64,000 nt of DNA. It comes from Flavobacterium saliperosum. GTDB taxonomy: Bacteria; Bacteroidota; Bacteroidia; Flavobacteriales; Flavobacteriaceae. The notes under the pieces were generated by a model. The model was not told the DNA's origin and made no database searches. It saw nothing but the letters and a program-made list of their open reading frames with translations. Shown here piece after piece: positions 1-10,082 of the stretch (position 1 is its first letter; each line of letters begins with the position of its first letter). The stretch spans positions 1 through 64,000 of the forward strand of contig NZ_FMTY01000006.1 of assembly GCF_900100625.1 (NCBI RefSeq). The letters are read 5' to 3'. The position numbers and the translations under genes were made by a program.

Positions 1-3000
1 TCTCGATTACGTAATAATACGTACCGTCTGGCAGCTCCTGACCCGAATTCGACTGACCGTACCACTGATCTTTGTATCCGGAGCCGTAATCGTAAGTAGA
101 AACTCCGTAACGGTTAAAGATCGATAACTTGGTTACATTCAGTCCTGACAAATCAAATGAGTCATTCTTACCGTCACCGTTTGGAGATATCCCTTTTGGA
201 ATTTCACAAATGGTATTGGTCACAACAACTTGTGCCGAGAAAACACAACTTCCGAAAGAGGTAACATCAACAACATAAGTTCCAGATGCTGTCACGGCTA
301 AAGTGCCGTCAGTTCCAAGTACAGTCGTAGAGGAAACCAAATGCCACTCGTAATCCAAACTAGCATCATTTGGAATTGCAGTCAAAGTATACACCCCATC
401 CACACAACCTTGCTCGATAGTTACGGAAATCGGTTGATTAATAGTAACTGTTGTAATAGCAGTTGTTGAAGAACAGGTTCCGTTAGCCGGAATGGTATAA
501 GTCACCGTATAGGTTTGAGGTGCACTTCCGTTAGCCGTGATGGCACCGGTTGTGGCATCAATCAATAAACCAGCTGGTGTAACAGTAAATGTTCCTCCCG
601 TATAAGCTCCGCTTCCGGTTAAAGTAACCGCTTGAGGAGTGGTTTCTGTCGAACAGAACGATAAGGCATCATAGCTGATACTAGCAGTCGGTGCTTCATC
701 AATAGTAACCGTAGTGGTAACATTGGTAGACGCACATGAACCGTTCGCAGGTATAGCATAAGTAACCGTATATGTCTGAGGTATACTTGTGCTAGGTGTA
801 ATGGCTCCGGTTGTAGCGTTAATTACTAACCCTGCTGGTGTAGCCGTAAATGTTCCTCCGTTAAAACTTCCTGTTCCCGTTAAAAGTACAGTCTGATCAG
901 CCGTAGTTGTGGTACAATACGAAGCGGATGTATAACTGATACTTGCTGTTGGCAATTCGTCAACAATAACAGTAGTCGAAACTGTGTTTGATCCACATGA
1001 ACCGTTTGCAGGAATAGCATAACTAACCGTATAAGTTCCAGGTGTACTAGTATTTGGTGTAATAACCCCAGTTACCGGATCGATTGTTAAACCTGACGGA
1101 GTAGCGGAATAGGTACCTCCATTGAAACTTCCTGTTCCTGTTACAGTAACACTATAAGGTGTTGCGTCAGAAGAACAGAACGATGCAGGCACATAACTGA
1201 TGGCTGCTGTTGGTGCTTCATCTATAGTGACTGTTGTAGAAACAGAAGTAGACAAACATGATCCGTTGGCAAGCATTGCGTACGTAACCGTATATACCTG
1301 AGGGATACTTCCGTTAGGTGTAATGGTTCCGGTTGTAGCGTCGATTATCAAACCTGCCGGTGAAGCTGTAAATGTTCCACCCGTGTAGGCTCCTGTTCCG
1401 GTTAAAGTAACAGTATAAGACGTTGCGTCAGTAGAACAGTAGGATACCGCAGCATAACTGATGGCAGCTGTTGGCGCCTCGTCAATAGTTATTGTTGTTG
1501 AAACAGATGTCGACAAACACGAACCGCTAGCAGGGATAGCATAAGTCACAGTATACAACTGCGGAACACTTCCACTAGGCGTAATTGCACCGGTAGTGGC
1601 GTCAATTATCAAACCTGCCGGAGTAGCCGTAAATGTTCCACCCGTGTAGGCTCCTGTTCCTGTTAAAGTAACAGTATAAGGCGTAACATCAGTAGAACAG
1701 TAGGATGCTGCAGCATAACTGATAACAGCTGTTGGTGCCTCGTCAATAGTTACAGTTGTTGTAGCCGTAACCAACGGACAGTTCAACGAAACCGGTATCG
1801 TATAAGTAACCGTGTAAACTCCTGGTGTACTGGTACTCGGAGTAATCGCACCGGATATAGAATCGATGGTTAAACCGGCTGTAGAACTGTAGGTTCCACT
1901 TGTATAATCACCTGTACCTGTTAGTGTTACAGGTTTCGGAGTAGCATCAGTAGAACAGAACGAAGTAGCGGCATAGCTAATTGTTGCTGTTGGAGCTGCT
2001 GGAACTGTTAAGACAATAGGTGTGGATGGTGCTGAAACACAACCTGTAACCATATCCATTACAGTGGCTGTATACGTACCTACCGGCACGTTATCAAAGG
2101 TATTACTTGTTTGATACGCCCCACCTATACTGTACTGATAGTTAGAAGAAAGTGATGCATGGGTTCCCACATTAGTATAAACTTCGGGGTCAATTACCGT
2201 CCAATCTGCTGGGTTCCATGTATTATTTGGAACAATGGCAGTCGCCAATCTTCTGTAAACATAACCAGGCTGATTGTTTGGTGTAAACGCAACACCATCT
2301 CTTCTTCCCCAATTATCAATTTCCACATCGGTACTGGTAGTTAATCGGATGTTATCATCGATATTAACACCACCACATCCGGCGGCTACTTGATGAGGAA
2401 CAACACCACCTTGATTTGTAGTACTTCCCACAGCAATAATTCGAACATTATTATTTGCCACTGTTCCTGTCAGGGCAATATCACAGGATGTACTGGTACT
2501 TCCGTTATTATAGAATTTCAATTTATATCCGGATAAATTCACAGTTGCTCCTGTACCGTTATAAATTTCAACATAGGTTAACGATCCGGCATTAGAATCC
2601 GTAACTTCAGAAATAAACAGGTTAGAAACTGTAGCATTTAGCACGATTTGTCCGTCTGTGGTACACGTCGGTTGGGTCGCCGTCCACGTTGGCGCATTTG
2701 GTGCAGCCGGTATGGCATTAATCGGCTGTACTACCACTACCGATGTACATCCGGTAACCGTATCGCGAACCATTACGTTATGAGTCGAGTTTGGCGCTAA
2801 ACCACTAAACACATTACTTGCAAAATACGTTAATCCGCCGTCTATACTGTATTCATAGGACCCCGTAGCCGGTGTTACCCCAACTGTTATGGTTCCCGTT
2901 GGAACTGTACATGTTGGTTGTTGTGTAACCGGTACCGGAACTGGTGTAGGTAAAATGGTTACCGTTGTGGTAAACGAAGTAACACCACATCCTGAAGTTA

Positions 3001-6000
3001 CAGGGAAATTATAAGAAACGGTATAGGTATTCGGTGCACTACCCACTGGAGTAATGGCACCTGTCATTGGATTGATATTCAACCCAATCGGAGTAACAGA
3101 GAAAGTTCCGCCTGGTGTTCCAGTCACAGTAACCGCTTGTGTACCCGCCAGGTTATTACAATACGAAGGAGCCGAATACGAAATCGTCGCACTAGCCGGT
3201 TCTACGATGGTAATAACATAAGAATAGGTTTTCACTCCACATGTAGCAGTAGCCGCAAGTGTGTTATAAATAATATAATTTCCAGCAGGTGTAGCCGCCA
3301 AATCAATCTCACCTGTTGCCGTGTTAACAAAAACAACAGCCGGGTTAGGTGACGAGAATGTTCCTGACAGAGAACCGGTTGCAATAACCGCTACTGGGTT
3401 GGCACTACTTCCTTTACAATATGTTCCGGGAACATAACTAAAATTAGCATCCGGACAACAAACGGTAACCCCGGCACCTGGTGCTCCGGCATTCGTTTGG
3501 TTCAAACTGATTGTTCCGGAATCGTTAGAGAAGTTGGTAATCAAAATAATATAGAACTCCCCTGCCTGCGCATTTGGAATGTTAAACTGCTCTATTGGCG
3601 CAGCACTATAACTACACCCGTGATCCTGAGCAATTCCTGAAGGATTCGTGTTTGTAGGCGGTATAAAAGGAATACCTGCCGCACACGCAGCCGCTTGACT
3701 CGTATATGGTCCCCAAGCCGCGTAGTCAACATCCAAATCCGGAGTTGCACTGCCTGGTGACGACTGGGTCAATTCGAAATTAATCGGTCCGGAAGTCCCC
3801 ACCTGAATGGTGAAATACGTTGGGTTCGGAGAACTGAATAAACATCCGATAGTTCCCAAACTGGTTACCCCAGTGGTGTTACCATACGTAATGCTACAAA
3901 CCGTTGAAGCTGTCGCACATGTGGATGGTGTTGAAATACACAGATCAAAAGTAGTTGTTTGAGGTGATGCAGAATTAGAATATACTCTAATATAATAGGT
4001 CTGACCAACCGTTAAGGCATTTAGTGTTCCTTGAAGGGCATTGGCCGCACTACAGAAAACCTGGGTTAAACCGGCACAAGAACCGGAATACACCGCAAAA
4101 TTCACATTAGTGGTTGAGCCAAGTACATTTTGCAAGGAAACATTCAAATAAGAATTGGTAGCAATAAACTGGAACCAAACGTCATCATTTGGTGTACCTA
4201 CACACGGCGCGACGATAGCCGGAGCTGTAGAGCCCGTTGCCAATGAAAGTGTACCTGAAACCGTTTGATTACAGAACGCATTCGCATTTACCGGGACAAA
4301 CGTTGCCGTAGCACATTCATCATTTGAAGGTGCAGTGGTAAAGTTGAAACCGTTCGACCAGAAACTGGTTCCGGAAGTAGGACATATTGCTCTTACATAG
4401 TAAGTATATTGTGTACTTGGGTTTAAACTGGTAATCAATGCCGGATTAACGCCAACAATAATACCTGTTGTCGTATCGGTAGGAATTGGTGATCCGAAAG
4501 GCACCACATAAATTTCCCATTGTGTAGAGGTTCCTGTTTCCAACCAACTTAATAACGCTGATGTAGAAGTAATGTTAGTCGCCGTAAGCGTTGTAGGTTT
4601 GGTACAGTTCGGTGCCGGAGCACAAGTGATGTTGGCAATCCACCCGTCTCTGACTCCTGAGCCGTCTGATCGGAATCGGAATGTCAAACAGCCATCAGGA
4701 CTGCTTGATGTAAAAGTACCAGGATTTACTGTTCCCCAGTAGCCTCCTGCTAATCCACCCGGTACGTTACCGGCGCCATTAGCACTGGCAAGTTGAGGAG
4801 CTGCAATAGAGTTACCGTCAAAAACATATAGGGCATCCCAGTTGGCTTCCGTATTGAAAGAAGTAAAAGTAACCGTTACCGTATCACCAGGATTCGTTGG
4901 ACAGATTGTCCAAGTTTGATCATGGCTATTTGTATACTGTCCTGTTGCCCCGCCATTATCGGTAAACGTACCACCACAAAGCGGCGGTGTTACCGGAGTT
5001 GTTGCCGTTACCGGACCTACCGCCAAACTGGCGTCAGTAGGAGAACAAACGCCTCTTACATAGAAATCATAACACGTTGATCCGGTTAATCCGGTTAACG
5101 TAAACGGATTGGTCGGAGCTGCAACCCAACCTGCCGTAGCACCGGTTGGTCGTGGTGAACCACAAGGAACGGCAATTACTTCCCATGCTGTAGCACTACC
5201 GCCCGTCCAAGCTAAATTTACGGAGTTATAGGTAACCGCCGATTGCGAAAGCGAAATAGGTGCTTCACACGTTGGTCGTGGTGCACACGTTACGTTAGCT
5301 ACCCAACCAGCCGCTGTTGTGCTTCCGTTGGAAATGAAATTGAAAGTCAAAGAACCGTCGGCAGCAGTAGAGGTAAATGGCCCTGGAATAGTGGTTCCCC
5401 AATATCCGCCTGCCAATCCACCCGGTACTGTTCCGGCCCCATTCACACTGGTGAATTGTGGTGCTCCGGTAGTATTTCCGTTAAAAACATACAACGCATC
5501 GCTGTTTGCCTGAGTATTAAATGATGTAAAAGTTACTGTAACCACATCCCCTGGGTTTGCAGGAAAGATAGTCCAAGTTGTATTTTGATTGTTAGTATAA
5601 GCTCCAGAAGGGCCTCCTGTATCATAGAAAACACCGCCACAAACCGGAGGAGCCACCAAAGTTGTTACCGTAGCAGGTCCCGTTACCGAACTGGCGTCTG
5701 TAGGAGAACAAATACCTCTAACATAAAAATCGTAACACGTTATTGCGTTTAATCCCGTTAACGTAAACGGATTCGTTGCAGCAGCAACCCATCCCGGTGT
5801 CGCTTCTGTTGGTCGCGGTGAACCGCAAGGCACGGCAATCACTTCCCAAGCCGTCGCGTTACCACCCGTCCAAGCCAAATTAACCGAGTTATGTGTTGCT
5901 CCCGATTGCGTAATGCTCACCGGCTCAATACAAGTTGGCGGTGGTGCACACGTTACATTGGCAACCCAACCGGCAGCATTTACAGAAGCTGTTGATCGGA

Positions 6001-8620
6001 AACGGAAGGTTAAGGAACCGTCCGCTGCAGAAGATCGGAAAGGAGGAGGGAGTGTAGTACCCCAATATCCACCAGGCAATCCGCCAGGAACTGCTCCTGC
6101 ACCATTTGGACTTACAAATTGAGGCGCGGCAATTGAATTTCCGTTGAAAACGTATAACGCATCGTTATTCGCCTGCGTATTAAATGCAGTGAAAGTAACC
6201 GTAACCACTTCCCCCGGAACTGCAGGGGTAATAGTCCATGATAAATCTTCATTATTGGAATAGTTAGCTAAAGTTCCTCCGGAATCCATAAAGGTTCCAC
6301 CACAAACCGGAGGAGCCACTTGAGTTGTAAAACTAAATGGTCCAACCCAAACACTTGGTCCGTTTGCGCCACAGTCAGCCAACATGTACACATCATAAAT
6401 TGTCGATCCGTTTAATCCGGTGGCAACATACGGTGATGGTGCTGTTACTGTAACTCCTTGTGTTGGCAACGTTGGAGCCGGAGAACCTGTTGGCACAACA
6501 TAGATTTGCCAAGTTGTTTCGGTTCCGCCCGGAGTCCAGTTGATGGTTGCTGAATTGTGAGTAACCGGAAGTACCGATGTTATGGTCGGTTCCGGACATG
6601 GTGGAATATTTTCAACAATAACCCTGTCTATAAATATTCTGGAACCGTTTGTACCCGGAGCCACATGGAAACCAATATTAACATCCCCAATGGCTGTAGC
6701 CGGTATGTTGACGATGTTTTCAATGTAGGTAATATTACTGTAGGTAGCCTGAGCCACAATCGTATTTGCCGCTCCGGCAAAGCCTGCCGCATTAGGGCCT
6801 GTAGTTGAGAATTTCACTTCAAAATTACATACTGACGATGCGGACAATACTCTGTATCTGTATCGTAAACGTTGGTTTCCGTTCAATGTTATTTGCGGAG
6901 AAATCAACCAGTCGTCGTTTGTGGAAGTACTCGAAACAATACTTGCTGCCTGATCCCCTTCAAAAGGAGAGGTAGCATAGTTCATGTTCCAAGCGTTGGC
7001 ATCTCCATTTAGATTTAAAACCGTCCAACAAACCTCTGAGGTTGAAGCGGAAGGTGTAACCGCATTGAACCCTTCAAAGAAAGGTACGGTATAAGGGGCG
7101 CAAAGCGTGAAAAACGGGAATGGTCCCGCCCAGGCACTAAAAGTTCCGTCGCCACAATCAGCTCTTACGTAATATTCATAGTTCGTTGCAGGAGTTAAAC
7201 CTCCGACGGTTGTTGCAGTATTTGATCCTGTTGTCGTTCCGGCTCCTGCTGGTAAACCTGCTCCGGGTGCTTGCACCACATATTCCCAACTTGTAGCTGT
7301 TCCGGTTACACCCCATTGAAGTGTCGCCCCCGTTTGGGTAATGTTGGTAACACCAAGTGCATTTGGCGGTAAACAGTTAACTTGTTGTAAAATTAACGTG
7401 TAATCCATTGTTTGTGGAGTACCTGTTGAAGAAATAACAATGTAATAGGTTGTTCCTGTTGTAACCGCAAAATTTGTAATGACTCTTGGAGCGGTACCCG
7501 TATTGGCAACCCCAGCCATACATTGCACGTTGATATTGGCACAACTGCTGTAAACGAAAATTCCGGAATTAGCACCTCCGGGATTCATGGTAATATCGAC
7601 AAAACCGGTAAAGCCGGCAGTATAAGCATAGATAACCTCATTCCCATTTAAATAATTCCCTGTGATTCCACAAGATGCTCCAGGCGATCCTTCTATAGCA
7701 TCAGCATAGATAAGGGTATTACTGGTATGGGAATACGGCAATACGGAAACAGGAATCGGTTCCGCACAAGTGGTTCCCAATGCTTTCGTTGCAAAAGACA
7801 AAGGCCCTACCCATTCGCTGTAAATTCCGTTGGCGCACAATGCCCTAACATAATAATTATAGTTGGTTCCCGGCGTTAACCCTGTTTGCGGATACGGATT
7901 CTGGTTGATTAACGTTCCGACACCGGTTTGAGTACCTCCAGCCGTAACATTCACCAATTCTATCTCCCATTGCGTAGCACCACTTGGATTAAGCCAAGAA
8001 AGACTCGCAGTTGTAGTTGTAATACTTGTGGCGTTAGGCCCTACAGGATCCAAACACTTTTGGATCAGGTTGACATCATCGATAAGTATCCTGTCTCCCA
8101 CAACAGTAGTGGAAGGCTGTGTTACTTCACGAATTATGGCGATATAAACCTGTTGACCAAAAAGGCCTGGAGGAAAATCTGCCTTATGTTCGAAATAAGA
8201 TGTGTTGTTCGTGTCATTTAATTGCACCTCGTCCCACTGTCCTATCGTTGTTGTAAAAGTGGAGTGATCTGTTTGTGATGTAGTTGACACTTTTACTTTG
8301 ATCACTGTTCCCTGATTACCAATAAACAGCTGTCGCAACCAAAAGCGAAACTGTCCGTTGGTAGGAACCGTTACCAATGACGTGGTTAACCAATCTTCAG
8401 AAGTGTTTCCGGCACCGATATTACCCGTGTTAATAAAAGCAGCGGTTGTCCCTGTTCTTGGAAATGCGGTGTTAGCCACCCACTCCTGACCAGTGCCAAT
8501 GCCATTATTACTAACAGTCCATCCTGCGGGAGGCACCCCTCCTTCAAATCCTTCAGGAAATTGGGCAAATCCCAAGAATGGAAGAAACGACATTAAGATT
8601 AATAATGTAATTTTTTTCAT
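1..8620 (-). CDS. Giant T9SS type B secreted adhesin, multi-domain (3' end beyond window)
   Basis: One frame is open for 2873 codons from the ATG at 8620 to the window edge. Residues 1-20 are a signal peptide (MKKITLLILMSFLPFLGFAQ). In order follow: a cleaved-adhesin/MAM-like jelly roll (about 8560-8050), FN3, a pre-peptidase-like domain (7785-7380), FN3, a second cleaved-adhesin-like domain (7100-6600), three FN3-CUB pairs with an exact 663-bp period (6595-4620), FN3 and further beta domains, Ig-like units (3460-2945), a lamin-tail domain (about 2640-2190), six Ig-like units of 87 residues (about 2010-430), and the start of a CHU_C/type B sorting domain (GISPNGDGKND, then FNRYG, then GQELPDGTYYYVIE at the edge). 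About 30 residues are probably missing. Type B substrates are exported by T9SS; many are soluble or surface adhesins. Function is inferred as adhesion or carbohydrate/protein binding; no catalytic domain is visible. Confidence 0.9.
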   Translation of the reverse strand, partial: MKKITLLILMSFLPFLGFAQFPEGFEGGVPPAGWTVSNNGIGTGQEWVANTAFPRTGTTAAFINTGNIGAGNTSEDWLTTSLVTVPTNGQFRFWLRQLFIGNQGTVIKVKVSTTSQTDHSTFTTTIGQWDEVQLNDTNNTSYFEHKADFPPGLFGQQVYIAIIREVTQPSTTVVGDRILIDDVNLIQKCLDPVGPNATSITTTTASLSWLNPSGATQWEIELVNVTAGGTQTGVGTLINQNPYPQTGLTPGTNYNYYVRALCANGIYSEWVGPLSFATKALGTTCAEPIPVSVLPYSHTSNTLIYADAIEGSPGASCGITGNYLNGNEVIYAYTAGFTGFVDITMNPGGANSGIFVYSSCANINVQCMAGVANTGTAPRVITNFAVTTGTTYYIVISSTGTPQTMDYTLILQQVNCLPPNALGVTNITQTGATLQWGVTGTATSWEYVVQAPGAGLPAGAGTTTGSNTATTVGGLTPATNYEYYVRADCGDGTFSAWAGPFPFFTLCAPYTVPFFEGFNAVTPSASTSEVCWTVLNLNGDANAWNMNYATSPFEGDQAASIVSSTSTNDDWLISPQITLNGNQRLRYRYRVLSASSVCNFEVKFSTTGPNAAGFAGAANTIVAQATYSNITYIENIVNIPATAIGDVNIGFHVAPGTNGSRIFIDRVIVENIPPCPEPTITSVLPVTHNSATINWTPGGTETTWQIYVVPTGSPAPTLPTQGVTVTAPSPYVATGLNGSTIYDVYMLADCGANGPSVWVGPFSFTTQVAPPVCGGTFMDSGGTLANYSNNEDLSWTITPAVPGEVVTVTFTAFNTQANNDALYVFNGNSIAAPQFVSPNGAGAVPGGLPGGYWGTTLPPPFRSSAADGSLTFRFRSTASVNAAGWVANVTCAPPPTCIEPVSITQSGATHNSVNLAWTGGNATAWEVIAVPCGSPRPTEATPGWVAAATNPFTLTGLNAITCYDFYVRGICSPTDASSVTGPATVTTLVAPPVCGGVFYDTGGPSGAYTNNQNTTWTIFPANPGDVVTVTFTSFNTQANSDALYVFNGNTTGAPQFTSVNGAGTVPGGLAGGYWGTTIPGPFTSTAADGSLTFNFISNGSTTAAGWVANVTCAPRPTCEAPISLSQSAVTYNSVNLAWTGGSATAWEVIAVPCGSPRPTGATAGWVAAPTNPFTLTGLTGSTCYDFYVRGVCSPTDASLAVGPVTATTPVTPPLCGGTFTDNGGATGQYTNSHDQTWTICPTNPGDTVTVTFTSFNTEANWDALYVFDGNSIAAPQLASANGAGNVPGGLAGGYWGTVNPGTFTSSSPDGCLTFRFRSDGSGVRDGWIANITCAPAPNCTKPTTLTATNITSTSALLSWLETGTSTQWEIYVVPFGSPIPTDTTTGIIVGVNPALITSLNPSTQYTYYVRAICPTSGTSFWSNGFNFTTAPSNDECATATFVPVNANAFCNQTVSGTLSLATGSTAPAIVAPCVGTPNDDVWFQFIATNSYLNVSLQNVLGSTTNVNFAVYSGSCAGLTQVFCSAANALQGTLNALTVGQTYYIRVYSNSASPQTTTFDLCISTPSTCATASTVCSITYGNTTGVTSLGTIGCLFSSPNPTYFTIQVGTSGPINFELTQSSPGSATPDLDVDYAAWGPYTSQAAACAAGIPFIPPTNTNPSGIAQDHGCSYSAAPIEQFNIPNAQAGEFYIILITNFSNDSGTISLNQTNAGAPGAGVTVCCPDANFSYVPGTYCKGSSANPVAVIATGSLSGTFSSPNPAVVFVNTATGEIDLAATPAGNYIIYNTLAATATCGVKTYSYVITIVEPASATISYSAPSYCNNLAGTQAVTVTGTPGGTFSVTPIGLNINPMTGAITPVGSAPNTYTVSYNFPVTSGCGVTSFTTTVTILPTPVPVPVTQQPTCTVPTGTITVGVTPATGSYEYSIDGGLTYFASNVFSGLAPNSTHNVMVRDTVTGCTSVVVVQPINAIPAAPNAPTWTATQPTCTTDGQIVLNATVSNLFISEVTDSNAGSLTYVEIYNGTGATVNLSGYKLKFYNNGSTSTSCDIALTGTVANNNVRIIAVGSTTNQGGVVPHQVAAGCGGVNIDDNIRLTTSTDVEIDNWGRRDGVAFTPNNQPGYVYRRLATAIVPNNTWNPADWTVIDPEVYTNVGTHASLSSNYQYSIGGAYQTSNTFDNVPVGTYTATVMDMVTGCVSAPSTPIVLTVPAAPTATISYAATSFCSTDATPKPVTLTGTGDYTSGTYSSTAGLTIDSISGAITPSTSTPGVYTVTYTIPVSLNCPLVTATTTVTIDEAPTAVISYAAASYCSTDVTPYTVTLTGTGAYTGGTFTATPAGLIIDATTGAITPSGSVPQLYTVTYAIPASGSCLSTSVSTTITIDEAPTAAISYAAVSYCSTDATSYTVTLTGTGAYTGGTFTASPAGLIIDATTGTITPNGSIPQVYTVTYAMLANGSCLSTSVSTTVTIDEAPTAAISYVPASFCSSDATPYSVTVTGTGSFNGGTYSATPSGLTIDPVTGVITPNTSTPGTYTVSYAIPANGSCGSNTVSTTVIVDELPTASISYTSASYCTTTTADQTVLLTGTGSFNGGTFTATPAGLVINATTGAITPSTSIPQTYTVTYAIPANGSCASTNVTTTVTIDEAPTASISYDALSFCSTETTPQAVTLTGSGAYTGGTFTVTPAGLLIDATTGAITANGSAPQTYTVTYTIPANGTCSSTTAITTVTINQPISVTIEQGCVDGVYTLTAIPNDASLDYEWHLVSSTTVLGTDGTLAVTASGTYVVDVTSFGSCVFSAQVVVTNTICEIPKGISPNGDGKNDSFDLSGLNVTKLSIFNRYGVSTYDYGSGYKDQWYGQSNSGQELPDGTYYYVIE
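430..2010 (-). repeat. Six Ig-like units, 261-bp period, in the adhesin
   Basis: The motif 'ISYxAxSFCST' recurs with its codons at about 1973, 1715, 1454, 1193, 932 and 671; spacing is 258 and then four times 261 bp (87 residues). Each unit reads roughly DEAPTAxISYAAxSYCST, then VTLTGTGAYTGGTF, LIIDATTGAITP, TYTVTYAIPANGSC. A conserved Cys pair (YCST and GSC) brackets each unit, suggesting a disulphide per domain. Two more distant units lie at about 3460-2945. The array forms the stalk just before the sorting domain. Confidence 0.85.
4620..6595 (-). repeat. Three tandem FN3-CUB cassettes, 663-bp period
   Basis: The same anchor (CGG followed by GGTF/GVF-type residues, read from minus-strand complement of 'cacaaaccgg') starts at 6301, 5638 and 4975, exactly 663 bp (221 codons) apart. 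Each cassette encodes an FN3 domain ending before 'CGG' and a CUB-like domain containing 'ALYVFNGN' and 'GGLAGGYWGT'-type motifs and ending at 'GWVANVTCAP'. Copies 2 and 3 are the most alike. The in-frame, codon-exact period points to duplication by unequal recombination inside the gene. Confidence 0.85.
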
Positions 8621-8653
8621 AATTAATATTTAGGTTTGTTGTAGTTTAATTTT

Positions 8654-8672
8654 CAAATTTAAAACAAATTTA
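8654..8672 (-). promoter_or_regulatory. Candidate promoter -7 elements for the adhesin gene
   Basis: On the minus strand TAAATTTG occurs twice (8672-8665 and 8661-8654), both matching the Bacteroidota -7 consensus TAnnTTTG, 34-45 nt before the ATG at 8620. I found no TTG at the expected 17-23 nt spacing, so this rests on the -7 match alone. Confidence 0.35.
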
Positions 8673-8781
8673 GCTACAAGTTAACATTGACTGTTAAAAT
8701 TCACAAAAAATCGACCATTTGTTTGGTTTTTCTTCAACCAAACACTAAATCATAGCTTTTTATCACTAATATTAATTTGCG

Positions 8782-8789
8782 TATTTTTG
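8782..8789 (+). promoter_or_regulatory. -7 promoter element of hflX
   Basis: TATTTTTG matches TAnnTTTG and lies 17 nt before the ATG at 8807. It falls inside the longer reading frame that opens at the TTG at 8777, which supports the ATG as the true start. Confidence 0.45.
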
Positions 8790-8806
8790 CTGTTCAATTT
8801 GATACC

Positions 8807-10036
8807 ATGTTAGAAAAAGAAGTACATAATTTTGAGAAAACCGTAATCGTCGGCATCATTACCCAGCAACAAAGTGAAGAAAAGCTAAATGAATACCTGG
8901 ACGAGTTGGAGTTTCTGACATTCACGGCCGGAGGTGAGGTAATCAAACGTTTCTCTCAGAAAATGGACAAACCCAACCCGAAAACCTTTGTGGGAACGGG
9001 AAAAATGGAGGACATCAACCTGTATATAAAGGAGAATGAGGTTTCCACCGTGATTTTTGATGATGAATTAACGCCCGCGCAACAAAAGAATATTACCAAA
9101 ATATTAGATTGTAAAGTTTTAGACCGAACCAACCTGATTTTAGACATATTCGCCCAGCGTGCCGAAACATCCTATGCCCGTACACAGGTGGAATTGGCGC
9201 AATGTCAATATTTATTACCCCGTCTTTCGGGAATGTGGACACACTTGGAACGCCAGCGAGGGGGTATCGGAATGCGTGGACCCGGGGAAACGGAGATTGA
9301 AACCGACCGTCGTATTGTTCGTGACCGCATTGCATTACTGAAAGAAAAAATCAAAACCATCGACAAACAAATGTCGGTACAACGCAGCAATCGTGGTGCC
9401 ATGGTCCGTGTGGCCTTGGTGGGCTATACCAATGTAGGCAAATCAACCTTGATGAACGCTGTAGGGAAAAGTGACGTCTTTGTGGAAAACAAACTGTTTG
9501 CCACGTTAGACACTACGGTTCGCAAAGTGGTAATCAAGAACCTACCGTTTCTGTTATCCGATACGGTAGGATTCATCCGAAAACTACCCACACAATTGGT
9601 GGAATCGTTTAAAAGTACGTTGGACGAAGTGCGTGAAGCCGATTTATTATTACATGTGGTGGACATTTCCCATGCCGAATTTGAAGACCATATTGCTTCG
9701 GTAAACCAGATTTTACAGGATATAAAAAGTGCCGATAAACCCACGATCATGGTTTTCAATAAAATCGACGCCTACAAACACCTCACCATTGCCGAAGACG
9801 ATTTGATGACGGAAAGAACCACCAAACACTACACGTTGGAAGAATGGAAAAACACCTGGATGTCTAAAGTGGGTGAAAATAATGCGTTGTTTATATCGGC
9901 AACCAGCAAGGAAAATTTCGAAGAATTCCGCGAAAAGGTATATGAGGCGGTACGGGAGATTCACATTACCCGCTTCCCGTATAACAAATTCCTTTACCCC
10001 GATTATAAAGATGCCGTTGAAAAAGACGAAGCCTAA
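8807..10036 (+). CDS. hflX: Ribosome-associated GTPase HflX
   Basis: GTP-binding protein of the HflX family, which splits or rescues stalled ribosomes under stress. The 409-residue protein shows the N-terminal HflX domain, the family motif RGPGETEIE (about 157-165), then the G domain: GYTNVGKST (206-214), DTVGF (252), NKID (318-321). The ATG at 8807 was preferred over the TTG at 8777 because homologues begin at this methionine and the upstream codons coincide with a promoter -7 box. It is transcribed alone, divergent from the adhesin, and ends 3 nt before a strong bidirectional terminator shared with the convergent DUF3078 gene. Confidence 0.95.
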   Translation: MLEKEVHNFEKTVIVGIITQQQSEEKLNEYLDELEFLTFTAGGEVIKRFSQKMDKPNPKTFVGTGKMEDINLYIKENEVSTVIFDDELTPAQQKNITKILDCKVLDRTNLILDIFAQRAETSYARTQVELAQCQYLLPRLSGMWTHLERQRGGIGMRGPGETEIETDRRIVRDRIALLKEKIKTIDKQMSVQRSNRGAMVRVALVGYTNVGKSTLMNAVGKSDVFVENKLFATLDTTVRKVVIKNLPFLLSDTVGFIRKLPTQLVESFKSTLDEVREADLLLHVVDISHAEFEDHIASVNQILQDIKSADKPTIMVFNKIDAYKHLTIAEDDLMTERTTKHYTLEEWKNTWMSKVGENNALFISATSKENFEEFREKVYEAVREIHITRFPYNKFLYPDYKDAVEKDEA

Positions 10037-10038
10037 AA

Positions 10039-10071
10039 AAATCCCAACCTTACTACGGTTGGGATTTTTTT
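10039..10071. terminator. Bidirectional intrinsic terminator hflX / DUF3078
   Basis: AAATCCCAACC pairs perfectly with GGTTGGGATTT around a 7-nt loop, with an A tract before and a T tract after, so it can work for both converging genes. Confidence 0.85.
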
Positions 10072-10082
10072 ATGACATTTCT

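Noticed and set aside
5243..5524. 93-codon plus-strand frame inside the adhesin (and several others at 2159, 3137, 5913, 6557, 7928)
   Set aside because: They lie wholly inside the minus-strand adhesin frame and follow its repeat period, so they are shadows of the repeated sequence; no promoter or family pattern.
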